64,000 nucleotides of DNA from Boseongicola sp. (GCA_028824715.1 JAPPCV010000174.1:51834-115833), one strand, 5' to 3'. Counted from the stretch's first letter, positions 1 to 9,911 are shown. Notes: generated by a model not told the origin, from the sequence alone. Numbers and translations are program-made.

Positions 1-89
1 CCGGCGGCTGGACGGCGGACGCAAGACTGCATGCGTGGTCTTCATGCTCATGCTTTGAGCCTGCCCGCCAAATCGAATGTCCTTCGAAC

Positions 90-1149
90 ATGATGGCTGC
101 CCGATTCGTCTTCCTGTTCCGGACCGCCGGCACTCAGGCCATCGGTGGCGCCGGCGGTTCGCTGGCCCTTTGGGTCGGGCTGCCGATGCCATACCTTGCG
201 GGCAGCCGGGCCTTCATCGCGGCTCTCACGATTTTCCGGGTGAGGAAGGGAGCGCGCGAGGCATAGTTTCCGCCTTTGCTGCGCATGGGTCTCGTCGCAG
301 TGATCGGCACCATGATCGGGGCCACGTTCACGACGGATTTCTTGGCAGTCGTTCCGTCGCTGGGCCATTCCATGATCGCAATGGTGGTGTTCGTCGTCGT
401 TGCGATTGCCATGAACCATGCGTTGTTCCGCAAGCTGGCGCGATACGACAGGACGACGGCAATCGTTGCCGCGATGCCCGACGGGTTGGTCGAAGCCGTC
501 ATTTTGGGCGAACAGGCTGGAGGGGACGTGCGGGTTCCCAGCGTTCGGAACTTTGGCCGGATCGTGCTTGTCGCCATGAATGTGCCGCTGCTCTTTCCGC
601 CCTGGACGGGCGAGGCGGTTGGCAGCGCCTCTGGCCTGAGGCTTGAGCAGGACGCCTGCAGGGTCGCCGACATGTTGCTGATCCTGATGCTGGCAGTATC
701 CGGAATGGTCCTCGGCCCGACACTTCGCTTGCCAGCGCACATGGTCGGTCCGAATCTTCTCTGTGCGCCCGCCCCGAGGAATCGCGCAGGGGACTGGGTC
801 CGGGCTGGACTCGGCGTTCGCTGGACCGACAGGACGCCAGCTGATCAGGGCATTCAGCCTGGAGGCGGTCTCAACAGTTGTCATGCTTGCGCCAGGCATC
901 GGCCTTGCATTGACGCTGGCTGAGTTCATGCTGGTACCGGTCGACGCACTGTTCATCAGCTTTGCGCGTGGCGGCGTGACGGAAACGGGTTTGATCGTGC
1001 TGAGCCTCGGCGTGAGTCCGGTCGTCGTGGACTGCCATCACGTGTCCCGAATTCTCGTGACGTTCCTGGTAGCTGGGACAATCGCGACAAAGGCTCGTCT
1101 GCAGGCATCTTCCACCCAGGAGGGAAGCGGCGAGTCAACCGGTCGGTGA
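90..1149 (+). pseudogene. AbrB-family membrane protein, broken by a stop and a frameshift
   Basis: The reading frame opening at ATG 90 encodes a hydrophobic protein with the short Gly/Pro-rich repeats of the AbrB family (COG3180, often misnamed ammonia monooxygenase). It is cut by an in-frame TAG at 264-266, and homology resumes immediately in the same frame (MGLVAVIGTMIGATFT, then AAMPDGLVEAVILGEQAGG, the counterpart of AAMPGGLQDMVVFGEEAGG in the intact paralogue at 36266-37297). Past about 752 the homology leaves this frame and continues in the next one up to the TGA at 1149, with FISFARGGVTETGLIVLSLG matching the second conserved repeat. One nonsense change plus at least one frameshift make it non-functional. 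Membrane position and family are clear; the substrate is unknown. Its intact paralogue may have made it dispensable. Confidence 0.8.
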
Positions 1150-1535
1150 CCCTGGGGCAGGGACTGAACGGAACGGGCAGACCATGACTTGCATTGCACT
1201 TGGCGGATATGCCAACCCGTGCCCTCCACCGATCGTGCCATCCCCGACCAGTTCCAGGATGAGTGCTTGGCGGCTCCACACCGCACTCAATTTGCAGGCC
1301 ATTTCCGGAATCCGCCCTGTCGCCAAATGGGATGGCTCCCCTGACAGGAATTCGAGCTTCCGGCCGGAATGAAGGTCGGAATCGAATGAAGGGTGCGGTG
1401 GCGTCACACCGGGCATGTCCTGGATCGATATATAGGCGCTATGTCAAGTTTCTTCACAACATGTTGATTTTCGCTTGATCTTGTTCGTTCAATGTTCTAG
1501 ATCTGGCACATCGAAGCCCTGTGCGGGGAATTGCC
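1150..1535. other. Intergenic stretch without a recognisable gene
   Basis: Translated in all frames, this gives only short low-quality peptides. Base composition becomes more AT-rich after about 1425, which fits a promoter for the small gene that follows. Confidence 0.5.
1475..1503 (+). promoter_or_regulatory. Possible sigma-70-type promoter for the small gene at 1536
   Basis: TTGATC (1475-1480) and TAGATC (1498-1503) are separated by exactly 17 bases in an AT-rich pocket 33 bases before the start codon. Both hexamers deviate from consensus, so this is a weak candidate. Confidence 0.25.
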
Positions 1536-1880
1536 ATGTCCATGCACCAGTCCATCCGACCTGCAGAGCGACCGGACTATGCCAGCCTTCCTCCGCTCCG
1601 GCCCACCGATCGCCAGTTGCAATACGCCGAAAGAATTGCGGCTTCGTCCGGAATCGCGTTGCCCAAGGACGTGCAACTGGACCGCAGTGACCTTTCGCGC
1701 TGGATCGACGCAAACCGACATCGCATGGAGCGTTCGAAGCGCGTTGCGGACAATCTTCCGACTGCAAGGCAGATTGCATGGGCGGAACGCATCGCCCGTG
1801 GTCGAAAGCGTGGCATTCCGGACGAGTACTACAAGAGCCGCGAATTGCTCGCGAAGTGGATCAACGCCAACGGTTGGTGA
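1536..1880 (+). CDS. Small protein with two topoisomerase-tail-like motifs
   Basis: This 114-residue protein starts at ATG 1536, five bases after the purine run GGGGAA (1525-1530); an in-frame GTG at 1521 lacks such a site. It consists mainly of two related units of about 40 residues. Each begins PT(D/A)RQ and continues with YAERIA or WAERIA, a basic stretch, and a closing (S/A)(R/K)WI(D/N)AN. As I recall, the same short unit occurs singly at the C-terminus of some plasmid- and island-borne topoisomerase III or helicase proteins, so nucleic-acid association is plausible but not shown. There is no signal peptide or membrane segment. It lies beside a recombinase remnant, so it may be part of a decayed mobile element. 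The function is unknown. Confidence 0.65.
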   Translation: MSMHQSIRPAERPDYASLPPLRPTDRQLQYAERIAASSGIALPKDVQLDRSDLSRWIDANRHRMERSKRVADNLPTARQIAWAERIARGRKRGIPDEYYKSRELLAKWINANGW

Positions 1881-2269
1881 CGGAGCGGCCGATCCGGCTT
1901 GCGGCCGGTGCAAATAAGTCGGGACGCAAATGCGCCTGCCGCGACGCGTCCGGCACGCCTCTCCGGATCGACCAGGTCCATCCAAGGGCCCGGGGCGGGT
2001 TCGGGATGGCCGCCAGGGGCGGGGTACCGGCCTCGGCCCTGCCCGTCGAGAGCGCGGTCGAAGCGCTCTCCGTGCTGACGCTGCCGCCGCCCCGGTCGCA
2101 GGCATGCTTCGCGCAATCCGCTATGGTCATCGGGCCGCTCCCTCAAGCCAAGGTTGCGCCAGAACCCGGACCGTCAGAAAGTCGGCGCGGGCATAGGTTG
2201 CGTTGACGCCCGCCGGACTCCCGGACGGCATGCACGTGGTCGCAGCCGGTGCACCGGTACGGGTCCCAC
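1881..2269. other. Non-coding stretch
   Basis: I see no frame with convincing protein-like composition on either strand. Open frames here are arginine- and proline-rich, as expected of GC-rich non-coding DNA. Confidence 0.4.
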
Positions 2270-2475
2270 GGCCCGGACGGCTGCGGCGAAGGCGGCCGCC
2301 GTGCGGTCCAGCCTGCGGAACTTGGCGCCGGTGGTCCGGGCGTGGACGCACGTCGCGTCCGGGGACTTGTGTCCGAGAAGGTCCTGGACCACACTGGTCT
2401 CCACCCCGCGTCAATTCAACCGGGTTGCGACCGCGTGCCGCTGATCTCGTGCACGAGATGACCGGCAAACCCTGC
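2270..2475 (-). pseudogene. C-terminal remnant of a tyrosine recombinase (integrase)
   Basis: Read on the minus strand, GTG 2404 opens a frame beginning VETSVVQDLLGHKSPDAT and continuing ARTTGAKFRRLDRTAAAF. This is the signature end of phage-type integrases, around the conserved LLGH box, although the position expected for the catalytic tyrosine reads C-V-H. The preceding part of the box (GHLVHEISGTRSQPG) lies in another frame and runs into a TGA just before, so a frameshift and a stop separate them. The N-terminal two thirds are absent. It marks a former mobile element at this border. Confidence 0.6.
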
Positions 2476-2513
2476 TTCATCAAGGCGCAAAGTGACAATG
2501 TGGATGGCGGACA

Positions 2514-2912
2514 ATGTTCGATTTGAAGAAGACTGGCGCGACCGAGAACGTTGCGGTCCCTGTGAGGGGAGACACCGTCGACTGCCTGTCGACCGAGATC
2601 GAGAAGCCTCGCTGCAGGCGTGGCGTGCTTGCGGTTGGCGGATCCTTGGCGGGCCTCAGCCTCGTGGAAGCCCTGTGCGCGGGCATTCGCGAGGACGGAT
2701 CCGTCATCGAACCGAACGACCCAGGCTGGAGCGGCCCTGGGGCTGCGGCTGGGGCCGCGCGACGTCGTCCAAGTGCATGGCTGGAGCAGCGAGACATCCA
2801 CCGCTCGCTTGTCGAAGAACCCGGGTTTGCCGAGGCCATTGAAGAGTGGCTGGACGTGACCTGGTCGGAGGGTGCGGCAACTGCGCCAGGCCAGAACTTG
2901 CGCGACGTGTGA
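2514..2912 (+). pseudogene. C-terminal remnant of a mannitol dehydrogenase-like enzyme
   Basis: The frame ending at TGA 2910-2912 contains CAGIREDGSVIEPNDPGW, then PSAWLEQRDIHRSL and EEPGFAEAIEEWLD. These match the last ~90 residues of the polyol (mannitol 2-) dehydrogenase family. The NAD-binding domain and catalytic lysine region that make up most of a normal ~480-residue protein are missing, and what precedes about 2560 does not resemble the family. It sits 26 bases ahead of a fructokinase, the usual partner: mannitol is oxidised to fructose, which the kinase phosphorylates. I read it as a 5' deletion of a mtlK-type gene that left the downstream kinase intact. Confidence 0.6.
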
Positions 2913-2938
2913 CAAGGCAGGGTTCGGGAGTTTCCATC

Positions 2939-3868
2939 ATGATGTTGTGCTGTGGCGAATCGCTCATTGACATGATTCCGTCGGATACGGCTGACGGACG
3001 ATCCTGCTTTGTGCCCCACCCGGGCGGCGCCGTCTTCAACACGGCCATCGCCCTGGGCCGTCTGGGCGTTGATGCGGGCATGTTGACAGGTCTTTCGACA
3101 GACCTGTTTGGCGTGCAGCTCCGCCGGGCCTTGGAAGACAGCCATGTTGACACAAGGTTCGCAGTCTCAACTGAACGTCCGACGACCTTGGCCTTTGTGG
3201 CGCTGCAGGACGGCCAGGCGTCCTACAGCTTCTTTGACGAGAATTCGGCACTGCGCATGTTGAGCAACGAAGAGATTCCGGCGCTTGATCCCGAGATCGA
3301 CTGCCTGTTCTTCGGCGGGATCAGCCTTGCCAGCGAACCCTGCGCCGACACGTTCGCCAGTCTCCTGGAGCGCGAAGGCAAGACCCGGTTGGCAATGCTC
3401 GATCCGAACATCCGGCAGTCCTTCATCGCGGATGAAGGCCGGTTTCGTGGCCGAATGAAGCGCATGATGGAACTATCTGACATCGTGAAAGTCTCTGACG
3501 AGGACCTGGACTGGCTTGTGCCTCGACCCCTGACGATCCGGGATCAGCTTCAATCGATTCTCGAGCTTGGCCCGTCGCTCGTCGTGGCCACAATGGGAAG
3601 TGCAGGCGCGATTGCGTTGTCGTCTGCCGGCGTCGATGTCGAAGCGCCTGCAGTGCATGCCGAAGTCGTGGATACCGTTGGGGCCGGCGATACGTTCAAC
3701 GCCGGATTCCTTGCAGGGCTCTTCCGCCAAGACAAGCTGTCGCGGGCTGGCGTAGGAGAGCTGACCGACGCGGAACTCGAGTCTGCGCTTGGCCTGGGAA
3801 GTGCCGCAGCAGCGGTGACGGTGTCCAGGGCGGGGGCCAACCCGCCTTGGGACAGGGACCTGATGTAG
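2939..3868 (+). CDS. PfkB-family carbohydrate kinase, probably fructokinase
   Basis: A ribokinase/PfkB-family sugar kinase of 309 residues, the usual size. The N-terminal GES(L)ID substrate strand, the GGA.FN.A..L.RLG glycine-rich region (about residues 28-42) and the C-terminal signature DTVGAGDTFNAG (about residues 245-256, catalytic Asp in GAGD) are intact. I chose ATG 2939 because GGGAG (2926-2930) lies eight bases upstream; the frame extends further 5' but without family similarity. It follows a mannitol dehydrogenase remnant, which supports ATP-dependent phosphorylation of fructose to fructose 6-phosphate. It lies 117 bases ahead of the glycogen operon and may feed hexose phosphate into it. 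Exact sugar specificity is inferred from context only. Confidence 0.8.
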   Translation: MMLCCGESLIDMIPSDTADGRSCFVPHPGGAVFNTAIALGRLGVDAGMLTGLSTDLFGVQLRRALEDSHVDTRFAVSTERPTTLAFVALQDGQASYSFFDENSALRMLSNEEIPALDPEIDCLFFGGISLASEPCADTFASLLEREGKTRLAMLDPNIRQSFIADEGRFRGRMKRMMELSDIVKVSDEDLDWLVPRPLTIRDQLQSILELGPSLVVATMGSAGAIALSSAGVDVEAPAVHAEVVDTVGAGDTFNAGFLAGLFRQDKLSRAGVGELTDAELESALGLGSAAAAVTVSRAGANPPWDRDLM

Positions 3869-3985
3869 CCGAGCGCACGTCGGCCACGCAGGTGTGCCAT
3901 TGGCAGCAGAGCGAATGGCCGCCGGCAAAATGACCTCGAACTCGACTGCAAAGTCGAACCGCCATTGAAGAACAAGACGAGTGCC

Positions 3986-6379
3986 ATGCCGAAAGACAGC
4001 TTCAACCTTGTTGACACGGAATCCTTCCGCAAGGGGATTGCCCAACACCTGCGGACGTCCTTGGGAAAGGACCCCGAACACGCCACGCTTTACGATTGGC
4101 GAATGGCGCTCTCGCTGACGTTGCGCGACCTGGTCGTGGAACCCTGGTTTGCCTCGACCCGACAGACGTACAGGGCCAAGGCCAAACGTGTCTACTACCT
4201 GTCAATGGAGTTCCTGGTCGGCCGGTTGATCGAGGACGTGACCGTGAACCTCGGCGTCGAGACCGTGGCGCGAGAGGCGATGGAGGCGCTGGGCCAGGAC
4301 TATTCCACCGTGGTTGCCGACGAGCCGGACGCCGCGCTTGGAAACGGCGGGCTGGGACGGCTTGCTGCGTGCTTCATGGACAGCCTCGCATCGTTGGCAA
4401 TTCCTGCCTACGGCTACGGCATCCGATACGAACAGGGCCTGTTCGAGCAGCATTTCGACGACGGCGCACAGGTCGAAACAGCCGAGACCTGGCTGGCTCA
4501 GCGCCATGCCTGGGAATTTGAGCGCCCGGAAGTGTCCTACCCGATCCATTTCGGCGGCAGCGTTTCGGAGAGTGGCGACAGGGCGATCTGGCGCCCGGAC
4601 GAGACCATCTCCGCCATGGCCTATGACACGCCGGTGGTCGGCTGGAAGGGAAAATGGGCCAACACCTTGCGGCTTTGGGCGGCCAAGCCCACGAAGCTCT
4701 TTGATCTCGAGAGCTTCAATCGCGGCGACTACTTGGCGGCCAACGCACCGGAAAGTCTCGCGCGGACGATTTCACGGGTACTCTATCCGGATGACACGAC
4801 GGACCTGGGCAAGGAACTGCGGCTCAAGCAGGAGTATTTCTTCACGTCGGCGTCGATCCAGGACATCCTTCGTCGATTGCTCTCAGAAGGCCATTCTCTC
4901 GACGATCTTGCTGACCACGTGGCGATCCAGCTCAATGACACCCACCCCGCGATTGCGGGTCCGGAGCTCTTTCGCCTGCTCGTCGATGTACATGGCATGG
5001 AGAGGCCCCCGGCCATCGAGACGGCGAGCGCATGCCTGGCCTTCACCAACCACACGCTTCTGCCTGAGGCGCTGGAGCGTTGGTCAGAAGGCCTTTTCGC
5101 GCGGATTCTCCCGCGCCACCATGAGATAGTGCGGCTCATCCAGGAAGATCACCAGCGCCGGAGCGGCAGCGATGTCCGCATCATCGAGAATGGCGAAGTG
5201 AAGATGGGTGAATTGGCCTTCGTGATGGCGCATCGGGTGAACGGCGTGTCTGAACTCCACTCTGCCCTGGTCAGGCAGACGGTTTTTGCGGATCTGCACG
5301 TTGCCTATCCCGAACGCGTCATCAACCAGACGAACGGCATCACGCCCCGACGCTGGCTTTTTTCCTGCAATGCGCCGTTGCGCGACCTGATCGACGAGAC
5401 CATCGGGACCGGCTGGGCGGATGATCTCCAGCGACTGTCAGAGTTGCGCGAACATGCGGAGGACGCAGGCTTCCGGGACAGGTTCCGCGCCGCCAAGAAG
5501 CAAAACAAGATGCGCCTTGCAAGGTGGTTGAAGGACCGCGACGGGGTGTCGATCAATCCCGACGCCATGTTCGATGTTCAGATCAAGCGGATCCACGAAT
5601 ACAAGCGCCAGCTCATGAACATACTGGAGACCATCGCGCTCTGGAACGAGATCAAGGACGCGCCCTACGGAGACTGGACGCCACGCGTCAAGCTGTTCGG
5701 GGGAAAGGCCGCTCCAGGTTACGTCATGGCCAAGTCGATCATCCATCTCATCAATGACGTCGCGGCCACGATCAACGGCGACAAGGCCACCCGCGACCTG
5801 CTGCAAGTGGCCTATCCCGCAAACTACAACGTCTCGATGGCGGAACTCCTGATCCCCGCCTCCGATCTGTCCGAGCAAATATCGACGGCAGGGATGGAGG
5901 CATCGGGCACAGGCAACATGAAGCTGTCGCTGAACGGCAGCCCGACGATTGGCACGCTGGACGGCGCAAATGTCGAAATTCGCGAGCATGTCGGCGCCGA
6001 GAACTTCTTCCTGTTCGGACTTGCTGCAGAGGAGGTCATGGAGCGCCGGACGGCGGCAGGCCATTCGCGCGAGGCAATCAGTGCCAGCCCGCGGCTGGGT
6101 CGCGTGCTCGGCCAGGTGGGCTCCGGCGTGTTTTCCGGGGGCGACACCGAGCGTTACCGAGGCCTGTTGCAGAACCTCTTCGACCACGACCACTTCTTGG
6201 TGGCCAGCGACTTCGACAGCTATTTCGAAACGCAGCGCAAGGTTGATGGTGCCTACAGGGACACGGACAACTGGACCAGAACGGCCGCGCTGAACACTGC
6301 AGGCATGGGCTGGTTCTCGTCCGACCGGACGGTACGTGGATACGCAAGGGATATCTGGGGGGCGCCTTCGCTGATGTGA
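3986..6379 (+). CDS. glgP: Glycogen phosphorylase
   Basis: This enzyme removes glucose from the non-reducing ends of glycogen with phosphate, giving glucose 1-phosphate. At 797 residues it is close to the family norm. Visible landmarks are YYLSMEFLVGR near residue 70, the LGNGGLGRLAACFMDS region near 115-130, QLNDTHPA in the middle, QIKRIHEYKRQ, and the pyridoxal-phosphate site EASGTGNMKLSLNG with its lysine at about residue 646. An upstream TTG (3965) is possible, but ATG 3986 follows a purine-rich AAGACGAG and gives the usual N-terminus. It is the first gene of the glg operon, and a spacing of 39 bases to glgB suggests co-transcription. Confidence 0.95.
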   Translation: MPKDSFNLVDTESFRKGIAQHLRTSLGKDPEHATLYDWRMALSLTLRDLVVEPWFASTRQTYRAKAKRVYYLSMEFLVGRLIEDVTVNLGVETVAREAMEALGQDYSTVVADEPDAALGNGGLGRLAACFMDSLASLAIPAYGYGIRYEQGLFEQHFDDGAQVETAETWLAQRHAWEFERPEVSYPIHFGGSVSESGDRAIWRPDETISAMAYDTPVVGWKGKWANTLRLWAAKPTKLFDLESFNRGDYLAANAPESLARTISRVLYPDDTTDLGKELRLKQEYFFTSASIQDILRRLLSEGHSLDDLADHVAIQLNDTHPAIAGPELFRLLVDVHGMERPPAIETASACLAFTNHTLLPEALERWSEGLFARILPRHHEIVRLIQEDHQRRSGSDVRIIENGEVKMGELAFVMAHRVNGVSELHSALVRQTVFADLHVAYPERVINQTNGITPRRWLFSCNAPLRDLIDETIGTGWADDLQRLSELREHAEDAGFRDRFRAAKKQNKMRLARWLKDRDGVSINPDAMFDVQIKRIHEYKRQLMNILETIALWNEIKDAPYGDWTPRVKLFGGKAAPGYVMAKSIIHLINDVAATINGDKATRDLLQVAYPANYNVSMAELLIPASDLSEQISTAGMEASGTGNMKLSLNGSPTIGTLDGANVEIREHVGAENFFLFGLAAEEVMERRTAAGHSREAISASPRLGRVLGQVGSGVFSGGDTERYRGLLQNLFDHDHFLVASDFDSYFETQRKVDGAYRDTDNWTRTAALNTAGMGWFSSDRTVRGYARDIWGAPSLM

Positions 6380-6418
6380 AATGGTGCCGGAAGATGCCGC
6401 CGAACAGGGCTTGAAGCC

Positions 6419-8617
6419 ATGATGTCACCTGATGACGCCCGGAAGATCGCCGCGGGAACGCATGCGGACCCGTTTTCGGTGCTGGGCCTGCACGCCGTTG
6501 ACGGCAGGCAGACGATCCGGGTCTTCATGCCCGATGCGACCGGGATCGAAGTGCTCGACGCAGGCACAAGGCGCCGGGTCATGGCCCTCAAGCCGGTGCC
6601 CGGCGCACCGGATGTCTTCGCTGGCCAGGCCGCCCGTCGCAAGGAGCCGTTCGCCTATCTCCTGCGCATCGCCAGGGGTGAGGATCATTGGGTCGCCGAG
6701 GACCCGTACAGATTCGGGCCGGTTCTAGGCGAACTGGACGAGCACCTGATCGGCGAGGGCGCACATCTGAACCTTTGGAACGCGCTTGGCGCCCATGTCA
6801 TGAAACACGAGGACGCAGACGGCACGCATTTCGCGCTCTGGGCCCCTGGTGCGAGTCGCGCGTCCGTCGTGGGAGACTTCAACGGTTGGGACGGTCGGAT
6901 CCATGCAATGCGTCGGCGCGGCCAGACCGGTGTCTGGGAGATCTTCCTTCCAGGTGTCGGGGAGGGCGATGCCTACAGGTACGAATTGCTTGGACCGGAT
7001 GGTCATCTCTTGCCACAAAAGGCCGATCCATTCGGATTTGGCGCCGAACACCCGCCCGGGACCGCGTCCGTTGTGCGGCGTCTGGACCGTCACGCCTGGA
7101 CAGACAATGCGTGGATTTCGACGCGCAAGGCGCGGCAGAGCATCGACCAGCCGATCTCCATCTACGAGGTCCATCTGGGATCGTGGCGGCGCGCCCCGGA
7201 AGATGGCAACCGGTCGCTGTCATATGTGGAACACGCGACACAGCTCGTGGACTATGCCAAGGACATGGGCTTCACGCATGTCGAGCTGATGCCGGTTTCG
7301 GAGTTTCCGTTTGACGGTTCCTGGGGCTATCAGCCGATTGGTCTATATTCGCCGACGATACGCTACGGAACGCCGGACGAATTCCGGCACCTTGTCGAGG
7401 CCTGTCACGCGGCGGGGCTTGGTCTCATCCTGGACTGGGTGCCGGGCCATTTCCCCGAGGACCGGCACGGCCTGGGCCGGTTCGACGGCACGGCGCTCTA
7501 CGAGCACGAGGATCGTCGCGAGGGCTTTCACCCCGACTGGAACACGCTCGTCTACAACTATGGCCGGCGTGAAGTGTCGAACTACCTTGTCGCCAACGCG
7601 CTCTACTGGCTGAAGGAACATCACGTCGATGGCCTGCGTGTCGATGCAGTGGCATCGATGCTCTATCGTGACTACTCGCGGAAAGAGGGTGAGTGGATCC
7701 CGAACAAGCATGGCGGCCGCGAAAACCTGGAAGCCATTTCCCTTTTGCAGCGGACCAATGCCGTCGCCTATGGCGACGTGCCCGGAATCATGATGGTTGC
7801 CGAGGAAAGCACGGCCTTTCCGGGCGTCTGCGGCCCGGTGGACCAGGGCGGGCTCGGCTTTGGGTTCAAGTGGAACATGGGCTGGATGAATGACACGCTG
7901 TCTTACATGAGCGAGGATCCGGTTCACCGAAAGTACCGCCATCACAAGATGACCTTCGGGATCGGCTATGCCTTCTCGGAGAACTTCATCTTGCCAATCA
8001 GCCATGACGAGGTGGTCCATGGCAAAGGGTCCATGCTCGACAAGATGTCCGGCGATGGGCTCGACAAGTTTGCCAACCTGCGCGCGTACTATGGATTCAT
8101 GTGGGGTCACCCGGGAAAGAAACTGCTGTTCATGGGCTGCGAGTTCGCGCAGAGGCGGGAGTGGAACCACGACGCCGCGCTGGACTGGCACCTGGTCGAC
8201 AACGACCTGCATCGCGGCGTGCAGAACCTTGTTCGGGACCTGAACGGGCTCTACCGGCGCACGCCAGGCCTCTACCAGCTCGACTGCAAGCCTGGCGGGT
8301 TTCAGTGGGTTGAAGACGGGGCGGCCGACGAGTCGGTCTTCGCCTGGATCCGGCGCGGCGAGGATGGAAGCGCTCCCGTGCTGGTCGTTTGCAATTTCAC
8401 TCCGGTGGAACGCCACGCCCGGCGCGTCGGCGTTCCGGAGCCGGGCCGCTGGGTCGAGCGCTTGAATACCGATGCAGAAGTCTACGGAGGTGGAGGACGT
8501 GGCAACCTGGGTGGTGTCGACAGCGAAGCGATTGCGGCATCAGGGCGTGAGCACTCCGTGTGCCTGACCCTGCCGCCGCTATCCACGCAGATTTTCGAAC
8601 TGGAGGGCGGTTTCTGA
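6419..8617 (+). CDS. glgB: 1,4-alpha-glucan branching enzyme
   Basis: GH13 branching enzyme of 732 residues that cuts alpha-1,4 glucan chains and re-attaches them through alpha-1,6 links. The N-terminal half carries the two beta-rich modules typical of long bacterial GlgB (the second a CBM48: FALWAPGASRASVVGDFNGW around residues 140-160). The catalytic barrel follows, with DGLRVDAVASM (nucleophile Asp near 409), MMVAEEST (acid/base Glu near 462) and SHDEVVHGKGSM. ATG 6419 is the start (a second ATG follows directly). It lies between glgP and glgC in the same orientation, with short gaps. Confidence 0.95.
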   Translation: MMSPDDARKIAAGTHADPFSVLGLHAVDGRQTIRVFMPDATGIEVLDAGTRRRVMALKPVPGAPDVFAGQAARRKEPFAYLLRIARGEDHWVAEDPYRFGPVLGELDEHLIGEGAHLNLWNALGAHVMKHEDADGTHFALWAPGASRASVVGDFNGWDGRIHAMRRRGQTGVWEIFLPGVGEGDAYRYELLGPDGHLLPQKADPFGFGAEHPPGTASVVRRLDRHAWTDNAWISTRKARQSIDQPISIYEVHLGSWRRAPEDGNRSLSYVEHATQLVDYAKDMGFTHVELMPVSEFPFDGSWGYQPIGLYSPTIRYGTPDEFRHLVEACHAAGLGLILDWVPGHFPEDRHGLGRFDGTALYEHEDRREGFHPDWNTLVYNYGRREVSNYLVANALYWLKEHHVDGLRVDAVASMLYRDYSRKEGEWIPNKHGGRENLEAISLLQRTNAVAYGDVPGIMMVAEESTAFPGVCGPVDQGGLGFGFKWNMGWMNDTLSYMSEDPVHRKYRHHKMTFGIGYAFSENFILPISHDEVVHGKGSMLDKMSGDGLDKFANLRAYYGFMWGHPGKKLLFMGCEFAQRREWNHDAALDWHLVDNDLHRGVQNLVRDLNGLYRRTPGLYQLDCKPGGFQWVEDGAADESVFAWIRRGEDGSAPVLVVCNFTPVERHARRVGVPEPGRWVERLNTDAEVYGGGGRGNLGGVDSEAIAASGREHSVCLTLPPLSTQIFELEGGF

Positions 8618-8636
8618 GGAGCCGTGTCCAATGCAG

Positions 8637-8644
8637 AAGGAGGG
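8637..8644 (+). promoter_or_regulatory. Strong ribosome binding site that fixes the glgC start
   Basis: AAGGAGGG lies six bases before ATG 8651. An in-frame GTG at 8624 would add nine residues, but the Shine-Dalgarno sequence would then lie inside the coding region, so ATG 8651 is preferred. Confidence 0.7.
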
Positions 8645-8650
8645 AACAGG

Positions 8651-9910
8651 ATGGATCGAGAGGCTCACAGATTGGCTCAGCAATCGATGGCCTTCGTGCT
8701 CGCGGGCGGGCGCGGCAGCAGATTGTACGAGCTGACCGACCGCCGGGCCAAGCCGGCCATGTTTTTCGCCGGCAAGAGCCGGATCATCGACTTCCCGCTT
8801 TCAAATGCCGTGAATTCCGGCATTCGGCGCATCGGTGTTGCCACCCAGTACAAGGCACACTCGCTTATCCGACACTTGCAGCGCGGCTGGAGCTTCTTTC
8901 GCGCCGAACGGAACGAGTCCCTGGACATTCTCCCTGCCTCCCAGCAGCTCAACAACGAGAACTGGTACAAGGGAACGGCGGACGCGGTGTCGCAGAACGC
9001 CGAGATCGTCCGCAGCTACGGGCCGAAATACATCGTGATCCTCGCAGGCGACCACATCTACAAGCAGGACTATGCGGTGATGATCGCGCATCACGTCGAC
9101 AGCGGCGCGGACGTCACCGTTGGCTGCATAGAAGTGCCGCGCATGGAGGCGACGGGCTTCGGAGTGATGAAGGTCGATACCGAAGACCGCATTCTTGACT
9201 TCGTGGAAAAGCCGAAGGATCCGCCCGCAATGCCGGGGCACCCGGACATGGCTCTGGCCAGCATGGGCATCTACGTGTTCGAGACCGAGTATCTGCTGAA
9301 ACTGTTTGACGAGGTGAGGGACGACCCGGATTACGGACACGATTTCGGCGGCGACTTGATCCCGAAGGTCGTCAGGGAAGGAAAGGCGGTTGCGCATCCC
9401 TTCAGCCGGTCCTGCATCCGGTCGTCCATGGAGGAAAAGGCCTATTGGCGCGACGTGGGAACCGTTGACGCCTTTTGGCAGGCCAATATCGACCTGACCG
9501 ATTTCCGGCCGGAACTCGATCTATATGACCAGTCCTGGCCGATCTGGACGTATTCCGAACTGGCGCCCCCGGCGAAGTTCATCCACAACGAAGACGGTCG
9601 GCGCGGACATGCGATTTCCTCGATCGTCTCGGGCGGGTGCATCATTTCAGGCTCCAGCCTGGAGCGCTGCCTGATGTTCACCGGGGTCAGGACGCATTCC
9701 TACTCGCAACTCGAAGGCGTGGTTGCAATGCCATACGTCGAAATCAACCGAAATGCGCGTCTCAAGTACACGGTGATTGATCGCGGCGTTGTCATTCCGA
9801 AAGGACTGGTCGTCGGCGAAGACGCCGAGCTGGACGCCAGGCGATTCCGGCGTACCGAAGACGGGATCTGCCTGATCACGCAGCCAATGATCAACCGACT
9901 GGAGAGCTGA
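8651..9910 (+). CDS. glgC: Glucose-1-phosphate adenylyltransferase (ADP-glucose pyrophosphorylase)
   Basis: Makes ADP-glucose from ATP and glucose 1-phosphate, the committed and usually allosterically controlled step of glycogen synthesis. The 419-residue protein opens with the nucleotide-binding loop [15 protein letters not shown] and the [12 protein letters not shown] segment that contributes regulatory and substrate contacts. It has the WYKGTADAV and [12 protein letters not shown] core motifs and a C-terminal left-handed beta-helix region ([21 protein letters not shown]). The protein length and full set of motifs indicate an active homotetrameric bacterial type. glgA starts one base after its stop codon, so the two synthesis genes are tightly coupled. 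Confidence 0.95.
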   Translation: MDREAHRLAQQSMAFVLAGGRGSRLYELTDRRAKPAMFFAGKSRIIDFPLSNAVNSGIRRIGVATQYKAHSLIRHLQRGWSFFRAERNESLDILPASQQLNNENWYKGTADAVSQNAEIVRSYGPKYIVILAGDHIYKQDYAVMIAHHVDSGADVTVGCIEVPRMEATGFGVMKVDTEDRILDFVEKPKDPPAMPGHPDMALASMGIYVFETEYLLKLFDEVRDDPDYGHDFGGDLIPKVVREGKAVAHPFSRSCIRSSMEEKAYWRDVGTVDAFWQANIDLTDFRPELDLYDQSWPIWTYSELAPPAKFIHNEDGRRGHAISSIVSGGCIISGSSLERCLMFTGVRTHSYSQLEGVVAMPYVEINRNARLKYTVIDRGVVIPKGLVVGEDAELDARRFRRTEDGICLITQPMINRLES

Positions 9911-9911
9911 C

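Noticed and set aside
3896..3919. Inverted repeat GCCATT/AATGGC upstream of glgP
   Set aside because: The six-base arms have a 12-base loop and no T-run; too common by chance to call a terminator or operator.
5438..6193. Long antisense frame inside glgP (and similar ones in glgB, xsc and others)
   Set aside because: These mirror the codon pattern of strongly supported genes on the opposite strand and show no family similarity.
8624..8650. GTG 8624 as the glgC start
   Set aside because: The strong Shine-Dalgarno sequence AAGGAGGG lies downstream of it and fits ATG 8651.
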